From: Norana najaformis
Taxonomy: Eukaryota; Annelida; Clitellata; Crassiclitellata; Hormogastridae
Reading direction: 5' to 3'
Length of the DNA: 64,000 nt
NCBI GenBank assembly: GCA_964023275.1
Contig: OZ029918.1
Span: forward strand, 36,239,063-36,303,062
In this document: positions 35,601 through 43,668 of the stretch, one piece after another
Layout: each line of letters begins with the position of its first letter
Position numbering within the stretch: position 1 is the stretch's first letter
The notes under the pieces: model-generated
Database searches by the model: none
Seen by the model: the letters and a program-made list of their open reading frames with translations, nothing else
Told to the model about the DNA's origin: nothing
Translations under genes and position numbers: made by a program

Positions 35601-37451
35601 CAATCGCCTCGGCGCAGTCCTTTTATACAGGTCAATCGAATACCACCCCCTTCCTTTGGGATCGTCGATTGCATACGGGTGTCTGTTCACGTTTGTACAG
35701 CTACATTGTCTATCCCCTATACATGCCCCTCGCTGTCGCTGTCGGAGCCTGTGGGGTTCACGTCTTCATCCCAAGATAGGCTCAACGGAGGGACCAGCAT
35801 GTTATCCGATATCGTAATGGCGACCTCCGGCGGGTGTTGTCATCGCCTTCATGCTGACCGCTGGTCTTGGCCGTGACACTAATCTAGTCTAATCTTGTGT
35901 GTTTGATGTTGCACTTTAGGCGGCCTTCAAAAGCTTTACCTGTGAGTTGTGGAGTACATTCTCGCTTATATCCGGCTGGTTCTTCGGCATCATCTTCGAA
36001 GCCGACTGCAAACACTGGGAGTGGATCAACATCTCGCCTGCTGAAGCAGGATTCGGTTCTCAGGTATTATCATGCAGACGCCCAAGGCAGCATCTCATTA
36101 CGCACAAGTACATCGTCTGCCGGAAAAGCCTCTCATCATGGTCATCGTCATCATCATCACCATCATCATAGTTATGATTATAATTATTGTTGTTTTGTTG
36201 TTGTTTTTGTTGCTATAGTTATTGTTGTTTTGTTGTTGTTTTTGTTGCTATTATTATTGTTATTATTTTTGTTGTTGTTATTTGTTGTTGTTAGTTTCCG
36301 GAAAGTGTTGCGTTCTCGTGGTTCCATCCGGAAACGACGTTTTCTTTCAACAAATCGTCGTCGCTGGTGTTGCATGGATGTCACAAGAACCCCTTCTGCT
36401 ACTACCTGACTTCGCCAATAATCACAACGGCCAGGTAGTACACTTTACAACGGGTAAGGCATAGGCGGCAGAGCCACGGGGTCAGAGGTGACTTGACCCC
36501 ACTTCTGAGCGCATAGGTTCTTTCTACAGGTCTAACTACCTTAAGAGAGAAGACTAGTCACTTTTGGCCGTTGCCCGGCGCTTTTTGAATTTCTTCATTT
36601 TGACTTATTCAGTTAGCAGTGGGCAAAACCTCCTCCCTCTCGGGAGTGGCCCGTAGGCGGACTCGTGCACAAGGCACTCGTCCATCAAGTGTTTCGATAC
36701 AGTTTCCGTCACCGGTTCAAAGTATGCTGTAGTGCCCTCACCTTTCGCCCCTGAGTCGGGGGTTCCGGGTTTTCACCTTGCACGCAACAGGGCGACAAAC
36801 TCCGAGCCCACCACTTGCTTTACAGACGGCCGCTAAGGCACTCTCCAGTTCGACCGGAGCCACCAGGCACCCGTCCCCAGACAGGCACCACTGCGCGACA
36901 GTCCTCCGTCCCGGTATACGTACTCTGTCCTAAACTTAAGACTGATCTGTTTCTCCCCTTTCCTGCCCCTTCCTCTTTCTTGTTTCTAACCTCTCCTCCT
37001 GTTTGTCCCCTCCTGTCCTCATTATTTCCCTCTTCCTCTCCCTCCCTTTTCCCTGGCTAAGTGCAAAAAATAACTTTGTTCTCCTAGCATTCGCGAGGTA
37101 GCGCCAGTATTATATGTCGTCTGATCTAAATGTACTAAATGGACCATGTCTAAGCCTTTTATTATATAGATTAAACTTGGCATTAGTTTTAACAACGTGT
37201 TGTCGGTTTTTTTCAGTGGAAAGAGAGTAATTCTTTACGGGGAGCTGACGAAGTGGGTGGCGATGTCGCCGAATCGGGTGAAAGAGATCAGTCAGTCGCA
37301 AGCCGATGTCCACGTGACCCTTCAGGGCGCGTCCTCAGAACACGTGACCTTCACCTACAGCGTCGACGGAGTGACGGATCGCCGGGAGTGTATCCTATCC
37401 ACCGATGGATTGGCGAGGCTGGACGTTGTGGCTGGAAACTGTCGGACTTAA
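22535..37451 (+). CDS. secreted (beta/alpha)8 glycoside-hydrolase-like protein, 17 exons
   Basis: Exons joined by phase: 22535-22592, 23151-23506, 23956-24311, 25119-25377, 26016-26121, 26385-26481, 26668-26763, 27247-27297, 28367-28457, 28947-29006, 29568-29744, 30275-30413, 31230-31338, 32756-32828, 35920-36063, 36295-36434, 37217-37451. Every phase agrees, giving 848 residues. A signal peptide (residues 1-26) is followed by a beta-rich N-terminal region. A barrel-like core has GFWTDNGAYYYYK (to about 385), YIQYDSWFYYKG (D416), VVAHNRWWS, YAKQNGG, VYEQDW (D511), IQYCMAPSRHALQS and NDYQPGNDQW (D575). The C-terminal part (about 677-848) looks beta-rich. This order recalls clan-D/GH31-GH36 glycosidases, but I cannot name a substrate; the conserved Asp residues are candidates only. 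Exon 3 contains an odd in-frame repeat. Introns hold many repeats and transposon copy 2. Confidence 0.75.
23560..23770. repeat. degenerate GATTAGATTGG repeat in intron
   Basis: Imperfect tandem pattern of GATTAGATT/GGATT units in intron 2 of the glycosidase-like gene. Confidence 0.7.
24420..24880. repeat. CTGGTCTGATC minisatellite in intron
   Basis: Degenerate CTGGT-based repeat that becomes a regular 11-base unit (CTGATCCTGGT) at about 24780-24850. There are no spacers or cas genes, so it is not a CRISPR array. Confidence 0.85.
26536..26660. repeat. GGT microsatellite and GAC/GAT tract
   Basis: About 18 GGT units (26536-26589) are followed by imperfect GACGAC/GATGAT just before exon 7. Confidence 0.9.
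26930..27190 (+). repeat. dispersed repeat S4 (pyrimidine-rich), copy 1
   Basis: Pyrimidine-rich block followed by CTGGCTAAGTGCAAA, TAGCGCC and GTCTAAGCCTTTTAT. The same order recurs at 36930-37190, also within this gene. A tempting exon inside it (about 27083-27134) was rejected because it is part of the repeat. Confidence 0.65.
27297..27512. repeat. CAGT tetranucleotide microsatellite
   Basis: A long CAGT run starts directly at the donor of exon 8 (GTAAGTCAGTCAG). It is open in more than one frame and yields spurious Ser-Gln-Ser-Val proteins. Confidence 0.95.
27985..28110 (+). repeat. S3 repeat copy in intron
   Basis: Contains AACGTCATCTTATGGCATCA, then CCTCCTTTATCCAGGCTTGG and a GCCAGTGGCGGAGTTAAGCC end. 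Confidence 0.7.
29150..29400. repeat. degenerate TTAGGG-like stretch
   Basis: Scattered TTAGGGTTAGGG, GGTTAGG and GGGGTTAG motifs lie within intron 10. It is too degenerate and short to be a telomere. Complementary AACCCTAA-type motifs are seen at 42215-42380 and 46780-46890. Confidence 0.5.
29790..30255. repeat. CCTTA/TTACC pentanucleotide-type repeat
   Basis: Imperfect CCTTAC, CCATAC and CATACC units fill most of intron 11. A shorter relative lies at 22190-22240. Confidence 0.85.
30425..30965 (+). repeat. two tRNA-derived SINE-like heads and an S1-related body
   Basis: GGTGCGGTTGGTCCGAAATC (30431) and CCGGTAGTGCGCTCTGTCTG (30675) each begin a unit like that at 200-300. The second passes into an S1-related body (GATTTGATTTAGCGCC, about 30895). 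Confidence 0.5.
31360..31600. repeat. GATGAT/CATCAT tract
   Basis: GAT and GGT triplets on the left and CATCAT triplets on the right form an imperfect inverted arrangement around about 31470. Confidence 0.8.
31745..32345 (+). repeat. cluster of S3 repeat copies
   Basis: Successive partial S3 units, each with TTTAACGACATCTTGTGGC or a close variant, at about 31755, 31970, 32135 and 32235. Two carry the CCTCCT...CCAG core. TTAAAGGTGTCTAAA recurs between them. Confidence 0.65.
32400..32520 (+). repeat. tRNA-like SINE head
   Basis: CCGATTGCTTAGAGCGCTGG followed by a B-box ATGGGTTCGATCCTCC. It is not foldable to a tRNA acceptor by eye. Confidence 0.45.
32560..32710. repeat. ATT microsatellite with CAC/ATC flank
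   Basis: About 20 ATT units (32568-32630), then CACCACC and ATCATC. Confidence 0.95.
32930..33045. repeat. CATA tetranucleotide microsatellite
   Basis: CATACATA and CATACAAACG units within the intron that also holds transposon copy 2. Confidence 0.9.
33181..35519 (+). mobile_element. CACTG-ended DNA transposon, copy 2
   Basis: Nearly identical to 8543-10895 from end to end, with the same CACTGGTCAACA left end and TGTTGTCCAGTG right end, length 2339 bp. It lies in sense orientation in the 3.1 kb intron 14 of the glycosidase-like gene. The flanks read AAAG on the left and AGCG on the right, so no clear 3-bp TSD is seen. Confidence 0.85.
33630..35315 (+). CDS. transposase of transposon copy 2 (4-residue deletion)
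   Basis: 561 residues, colinear with the 565-residue copy at 8994-10691. I count five substitutions (R110K, Y335F, M391L, L415R, E445D in copy 1 numbering) and an in-frame loss of four residues (V322-L325). The deletion lies three residues after D318, so CGDLKV runs directly into MGLQQ. If D318 is catalytic, activity is doubtful. The N-terminal Cys cluster and the SDEHGERFH motif are intact. The promoter (TGACGTCA 33491-33498, TATATAAAG about 33508) is unchanged. Confidence 0.8.
   Translation: MPRKCVNTVDNFCYICGEVTFANQKKSITYQVKKAYHAYFECKVGDQDKPWAPHICCATCTTQLSQWLNGKRPSMPFAVPMVWREQSNHVDDCYFCLVPPLSGGITKQKKSTIVYPNIPSALRPVPHGDGLPIPEPPAEYIFLDSSDEDKGEPTCSSPGPSACSDPDFHCGASSTPHRITQEELNDLVRDLDLSKNKAELLGSRLQQWNLLEEDVTITSYRKRHQQLEPFFMKEGNLVFCSNIDDLMNALQITHDPQEWRLFVDSSTLSLKAVLLHNGNRLPSIPLAHAVHMKETYDNLKQLLHSIDYNRYKWHLCGDLKVMGLQQGYTKFMCFLCEWDSRARELHYVRKEWTPRQNMAVGQKNIQHPALVEAHKILLPPLHIKLGLVKNFVKAMDRTSPAFRYLHEKFPRLSEAKIKEGVFVGPQIRELFKDDRFNNLLDGDAKQAWNAFRLVSTDFLGNVRAENYKELVEDMLKQYQKFRCNMSLKMHFLHSHLDFFPDNCGMVSDEHGERFHQDIATMEQRYQGKWSTTMLADYCWTLRRDAPEQLYKRQAKNLRTSL
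36120..36294. repeat. CATCAT and GTTGTT tracts before exon 16
   Basis: CATCATC triplets (36136-36172) followed by GTTGTTTTGTTGTT up to the exon 16 acceptor at 36294. Confidence 0.85.
36435..37216. repeat. last intron: S4 copy 2 and other repeat-like sequence
   Basis: 36930-37190 is the second S4 copy, compared with the copy at 26930. The preceding 36440-36930 looks like older dispersed repeat but was not matched to another copy in the window. Confidence 0.5.
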
Positions 37452-37999
37452 GTGGAAGGCCATTTTCAAAAGGAGAACCCAGATGTATTTTAACTGGTAT
37501 AATATTTACTGAAATTGGTTGATAGTGGGAAAATTTTGTCGGACGAACTCGATTATGGAAGGCAAGAAGTCAGACATTTGGGCGCGTAGATCAAAGTCCA
37601 AAGACCAAAGATTAATGGCACATTTTCTATAGCGCATTTGTACTCCTCTGTGTACTGTGTACGACTATGATGGGCAGACTAGAAGAGAGTCGGTATCGGT
37701 TTTTGGTGTTTTCTCGGTGTTTGTTTTCAAAGTCGGTTCTGTTTCGGTTTTCGAAATATTACGATATCGGTTTCGGTTTTCCTTAACTTATATAATATTT
37801 GCCGAAATTGGTTGATAGTGGGAACGTTTGTGGGACGAATTCGAGTCTGGAAGTCTGAAACTTGGACAGGTAGACAGATTAACGGCAGTTTCTATAGCAC
37901 ACTGGCATTCCTCTATGGTAGTAGGGCTACTAGTTTTCTTAAAAAGTATGCTTAACAGTGAGAAGTGTTCGAAAAAACTTTCCTGCAGACGTCAAAGGC

Positions 38000-39200
38000 A
38001 CTTGATGGCAGGCATAAGATGTCGTTAAACTGTTGGATCCATTTAATAAGTCCGCCACCGCCATTTAGTAGTGTTGTACCATTCCAAAATCGGGATAAAG
38101 GAGGAGGGCTTGTCATCTTTGTTGTGACACAGCGTTGTTTAACAGAAGCACAGACGTTACCTTCCTTACCAAACTCGTTATGGAACGCATAGGTCTCTAG
38201 ATTTTGTAACGTAAGGTAAGTCGACGTCAACGGCCTTGGTAGCCATAAGATGTCTGTAAGGGCTGAATACAACTGCTACTAGGTTTAAGCCACCCGATTA
38301 GCGTGACAAAGAATGCATTAAACTGAGCAGATTAAAGAACAGTTTTCTCCCTCGCCGCCTGATCCTCCCATCGACAGTGTAAGTCATTGTACTCATTTTA
38401 TAGCCGAGTTCGCTAGAGGGCGAACATAAGCCAGTTAGAAGAATGACAAACCGCTCTCTTTATCGTTATGTTCTATAGTGATGATAGCACATTATAGTTG
38501 TATTCAGCGCTTATAGACAAACAAAACTAGACTTTGTAAAACTCTTCAATTCGAAGATATATATTCATCAAATGCCTTCTGTCGTGGGATTAAATGTGTT
38601 GTTACTTTAGGCAAAGTCCATTGATCAACGCTTCTGACGGCAGTAAAATGTAGTTTAAAACTAGTTACGTTTAGACACCTTTAATTCGCCTTCCCCCGAC
38701 GCTATAAGAATCTCACTTCCGTTCGATTATAACAGTCTTCAAGTCATCTACCAGAATACCTAAATGCCAAAAGAAACCTAAGGAAACCAGCAAAATACGA
38801 ACTGAAAAGACGAACGAAATAAGAACAATAATAGAAAATAATAATCAATAAACATTACCTAAATAAGAATTTTAAAGACGTCAGCGGCCATTGTAGCCAT
38901 AAGATGTCGTTAAATACTGAATAATAAAACAGGAAATACCCAGCTACGAGTAGACACACTAAATAAACTTCTATCATCAGTTAAATGTTCTTCAGTCACA
39001 TTTAAACTGTGGTAAAACTCCGCCACTGCCATCAGTCGGGTGGTGCCAGTCCGAAGCCTGGATAAAGGAGGAGGGCGAGGCTAATCATCTTCCTTATGAC
39101 ATAGCGTCGTTAAACAGAAACTGCTATAAGGCCCACTATTTACGAAATACAATTGCACTTTAGGGTAAGGCGTCAACGGCCTTAATAACTGAAATATGCA
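38000..39200 (-). repeat. reverse-orientation cluster of S3 repeats
   Basis: At least four reverse-orientation units at about 38000-38120, 38215-38290, 38875-38930 and 39000-39130, each with a CATAAGATGTC-type end; two carry GGATAAAGGAGGAGGGC. With the plus-strand cluster at 31745-32345 they form inverted repeats about 6 kb apart. 37452-38000 holds no gene. Confidence 0.6.
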
Positions 39201-39239
39201 ACTTTTCTACCATGCTACATGGATGAAGTTCATCACGAT

Positions 39240-39400
39240 AATGACGGTCCTGATCTTCATCATCATCATCATCATTATCATCATCATCATCACGCATCTT
39301 CGTCTTTGGCGACGCCAGCATCAATGTCGACGTAGTTATCCATCATAGTCATCACCACAACCACCATCACCACCACCATCATCCTCAGCAGCAGCAGCTA
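39240..39400. repeat. ATC/CAC/CAG triplet tract
   Basis: CATCATCATC, CACCACC and CAGCAGCAGC runs. Confidence 0.85.
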
Positions 39401-39654
39401 GTTTAAATGCAAACTCTTATAGAAGGGTCCTAGGATATTTGTTTGTACATAACCGTTGTTACCGTTCTGTAAGCCTACTATGTAAAACATGCGTTTGTCA
39501 GATGCAAACAAATGCTACTTACTTACTTACTGGTTCTTTATAATACTCTACAGAACTCGAAATTTACCCAAAACTACACCAAAATCTACTTGCGCTGACG
39601 CCTCGAACTTATTACTGCATGGTGCTGCCCAAGTTCCTGCTGAGGTGCTATCTA

Positions 39655-39869
39655 CTTTCCCCAGACAAGACCTTGCCGACAGGACGAGTGCTCGGGCCCT
39701 CCACTTTTTCTAGGCACTAAGAACTCAGATCTTGGAATAGGCCTACTCTCAAAGACTTTTATTAATGATCTTTGAGTGTAGGCCTATTCCAAGATCTGAG
39801 TTCTTAGTGCCTAGAAAAAGTAGAGGGCCCGAGCACTCGTCCTGTCGGCAAGGTCTTGTCTGGGGAAAG
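39655..39869. repeat. 215-bp near-perfect hairpin (inverted repeat)
   Basis: Left arm 39655-39755 and right arm 39769-39869 (101 bases each) pair with two mismatches, leaving a 13-base loop around CTTTTATTAATGA. The outermost pair joins CTTTCCCCAGAC to GTCTGGGGAAAG. The arms have balanced base composition and are not simple sequence. No open frame of note spans both arms. It could be a foldback element, a hairpin RNA source or a cloning or assembly artefact. Confidence 0.85.
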
Positions 39870-39899
39870 ACTTACCATGATTTCATAAATGAAGAAAAT

Positions 39900-39980
39900 G
39901 GGCCTGTGGATAAGCTGGTTCCCGCGACTTAGCTTTCGTTGGGCGCTGTAGAAATCTTGAAATTACGATTACGAAGAGGT
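39900..39980 (+). repeat. truncated S1 repeat
   Basis: Only the 3' part remains, from CTGTGGATAAGCTGGTTCCC to GAAATTACGATTACGA. Confidence 0.7.
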
Positions 39981-40317
39981 ACCGACTTACAGGGTTTTTG
40001 AGCTGTTGATTTCCAGGTAATAACAATCGGATTAATAAATATTTACCACTGAACAATAGTAATATCTCAAGTGGACGACTATAAATAATTAACTTTACAG
40101 ATCAGATGATTAATAAAAAACTTCGTTGAGAATTCTCCAAACTTAGCAAAAGAAGAAAATATGACAGGGATTATTTGTTTCAGTGTTCAGTAATACTTGT
40201 CCACTTATGTGAACTACTTGTCGGCCATATTTTGTAAAAACGCTAAGAGATGTTAAAATAATAAAAGAATTAAAAAATCGTAAAGAAGTAAAAGCAGCTC
40301 AGGATAATTAAGCCACC

Positions 40318-43300
40318 ATGGTTGAAACAGAAGCCACACAAAGTGCAATGTATAAAGCGGCAATTATCAAAGAAGGATTCAAATTGTATCTTTTTTACCG
40401 AATGGCTACCGACGTAAGCCTGTCTATCTATAGTCGTCAAAGTTTTAAAAGTCGTTTCGATTCAGTTATTTATTTCATTTTCAAAAGCCAGCATATTTTA
40501 AGCAATACTTTATGTGGGTGTTTTGAAATTTCTGTAGCTTTTCAGTTAGCCTGCTGAAATTGTTAAAATTCGACAATTGCAATCACGAAGAGAAGCTGGG
40601 GCCAGTCAGGTTACCTAATTTGATGCGAACATTTGTAATATTTACTCTAATTTTCAAAATGCCCTTTAATCTGATAGGCGATACCAGTTGTTGTAAGAAA
40701 ATGGTTTATTTATTATATGCTTTAAGTTAAGATTCGTCACCAATTGAGACACATTTTGGTGGTAATACATTTGTTGAAATGTAAAGCGCTTTCGGTCTGT
40801 TTCATGACTTAGCTGTGCTATTATTCTTTAACTTCCTAAGGAATGGGATGAGCATAAAAGACGCAGATTCAGGTCGACTGCTTTGGCAAAGCACTGAAGA
40901 TCTGTGAGTGTATTCTTTGAAATTTTTTTTAATTAGTTTGAGTTCAAAATCTCTTTCTTTAAGCTCTGTCTTCATTGCGATAATTTTTATATTTATTGAG
41001 TATATTGTTTCTATATTAAATCTAGTAAAATTCTGAAAGAAATTTGATAATTTAGGAAACCTGCAAATTGTCCATTTTAGTGATAAACTTTGAATACTCA
41101 AAATAATACTAATCTAACCTTCACTTGTTGTATTTGCTGAAATTTTAGTTTTGCTTCATAAAACAAAGTCGTGGAATTAAACTTTTTGTTAAATTTCAGG
41201 TCGGTTTCAGGAGTGGAGCATGAAGGTAGTTGCTTCTTGTTTTATTTATAGAATAAATAAGTAAAACTCATCAAAACTCAACTAGAACCATAAAATACAT
41301 TGAATAGATTTCGTGGTTTTTGCATGGATAATCAAAGCCTAAATTAGCAAAACAAGAAAGTCACATCTTTTCAGATTTGTTAGATAGCCTTGTTTCACAT
41401 TCAATGCCTCTGAGAGGTTTATAAAGGGTGCTATATAAATGTTTATATATGTAAATGCCCGGTTCACACAAGGTACATCTACTTCTATTACATTACATCA
41501 CCTTACATTACAGTAAAAGAGGAAGACCGAGAATAAACTGGTTGGGCAACATCAGGGCATGGACTGGGCTAACAATGGAGGAGATGCTCAGGCTGGTGGA
41601 AGACAGAGGACACTGGAGGAACATTGTGCATGATGCGGCCGAATCTCGGAACGAGGAAGGCTGAGAACAGAACAGAACATTACAGAACCATACATTACAA
41701 GTGATGATTTACTCCAGTCAATAAATGCACAGATTATAATTATAAAGTATAAAATACTGATTAGGTCAGATGTAACACTCTAAAAAGAAAATCACTTTAA
41801 CTCTGAATGTCATTTTCTTTTCCAGCGCATCTGCCGAAGGAAGTTCTGCAGTGTCGTGCTGTGGCAACAGAAATAAATTTCTCCTCTAAGGAACAGCTCA
41901 CGAATTGTCGACTCGTACAGTCGGTTCTCTTCAGAGACCAGTGCACCGAAGGTAAGCGATTAACATGTCTCAGGCAGCCACATTTGCTATGGGCCTGCGT
42001 AACTGATACTGTGAGTTATTTTATCTTTAAATAAACGCCTTAAAACTCACTATTTCTCACTGGCTTTCAAACATCTGGATATCGAACTATTTTCACCTGG
42101 CAACTGACTATCTGGGCTTTGATTTGCATTTCTGTGTGGCTTTGTGCTTGTTAAAAATTTTCATAATACTAGTAATAATAATAATTAAAGAGCATCAGTA
42201 ATAGAACAAATTTTTGTGATAACCCTAACCATATTTTAACTTTATTCCTAGTCTCCACTATCTGTTTACTACCCTCTAAATTCAGATCTTGGAGTTGCCA
42301 TTAAGATTAGTTACAGTACAAATATTTTGTCATAACCTAAAACCCAACTCGATATTTACTCCCCGTTAACTCTAACCCTATTTTCACCTTATGCATAAAC
42401 CCATTCTCTGTTTACTACCCTCTCACTTCAATTCATATAGTTGTCCCTGACTTCAGCTATAGTAAACGTTCCTAAAGTATTTATCGGTTTGCAGGACATG
42501 GTAAAAATAGTTGGTGCTTTTTATGGTGGCTTTAACAGTATGGAACTTTGAGTTTGGTTGCGTGATTCCGTTTTCAACAAACACCTGGCAGCTGATCACA
42601 GAAGCTCATCCGCAGACCTATCCAGCTGATATCTTATCGTTAGTAGCATTACAGAGGTTTTTCTAGCTCTTACTATATGTGCCTACCAGGGTTCGATTTG
42701 TAGGAGAGAAAGGGGAACTTTAAAAAAGTTTTAAAATGTCTGATATTGGATTGCTGCAGTTGTGTATGCTCCTCAGCCAAACAATCTTTATACAGGTCTT
42801 CCCCTCACCCCAACTATTTTTCACTAACCCCAATGGAAAATCCTATGTACTCAGATTCTGAGGTGCTTCTATAAAGGCATGCCAACAAGTGTGCTTCCTT
42901 TATCTTTACTGCTTTCTCACGGGTGCAAAGTATTTCCTATTTAAGGTAAATTTGACTGATACACTTTATTCGTAATCGTTAACTCAAACTTTCTTAAGTG
43001 CCATTTAAAGGCGAAACTTATTCATAAACGCTGCGTCAGGTCAGTGGGGTTGCCCAAAGGTGCCATGCCAAGAACCAGGTCTGGTTGCCAGAAGAAAAAA
43101 AGAGAAGGGGAGAGGAGCTGTTAGGGTGGGTTATGTTTAAGCTGAGAGAAATGGGAAGGTCTTCCCCACTGGTTTAAACCAACTCCCATGGGAAGAAACA
43201 TTGCCCCTTCTGCTCCTGCCCATTTTCTATTGGTACAGACTACCTCCCACTGAAATTACATTTCCTCTCTACAGTTTGCTGCTACCCATACATAGGTCAG

Positions 43301-43668
43301 TAAGCGTATACAGCTTCGTCAAATGGGGTCAGGCTACTGATCCTTTGTTGAAGGCCTGTGTCTGAACGTAATATTCTACTTTTTGTGAAATGTCTGACTG
43401 CAGTTAATAATGGTGGCTGATGGTATGACATGGTGGGTCAAACCTTCCCCGAGTGTTTGTGCAGGCACTTCAAGGAATCCTTAATCCAACAATACTCACT
43501 GGCGCTTAGACATTAGATAAAAATCGTGCAGAGCTTTGCAGTCTATTCAGTATACAAACACTGATTCATTTTCTGTCTTTTTTTAGGGGTCGGGTGGTCA
43601 TCTACACCATTCTCTACGATGGCGACTTACCAATTGTCAGTTCCAAGGTCCGGCTCTATTACGATTGA
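40318..43668 (+). CDS. PDE6D: PDE6D, prenyl-binding protein delta
   Basis: Six exons, 40318-40385, 40841-40903, 41200-41225, 41826-41951, 42539-42638 and 43587-43668, have agreeing phases and give 154 residues (human about 150). The start codon sits in a strong GCCACCATGG context. Family landmarks in order are EGFKLNGMSIKDADSGRLLW, GVEHEAHLP, CRAVATEINFSS, NFEFGCVIPFSTNTWQ and KVRLYYD at the C-terminus. PDE6D is an immunoglobulin-fold carrier that binds farnesyl or geranylgeranyl tails and moves prenylated cargo through the cytosol to membranes and cilia, releasing it to ARL2/ARL3-GTP. The EEWFFEFGF-type motif of vertebrates appears here as EVWNFEFGC. AATAAA lies at 43719-43724. Intron 3 contains a LINE fragment. 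Confidence 0.93.
41500..41690 (+). mobile_element. LINE 3' fragment in PDE6D intron 3
   Basis: Encodes KRGRPRINWLGNIRAWTGLT and WRNIVHDAAESR, the C-terminal tail typical of a non-LTR retrotransposon reverse-transcriptase protein. It is followed by ACATTACAGAACC repeats. Confidence 0.65.

Noticed and set aside
35490..35880. Several overlapping plus-strand frames after transposon copy 2
   Set aside because: They lie within intron 14; phase joins exon 14 directly to exon 15, and no protein family is recognised.
40802..41101. Minus-strand frame of 99 codons
   Set aside because: Antisense to PDE6D exon 2 and its intron, AT-rich, no family features.
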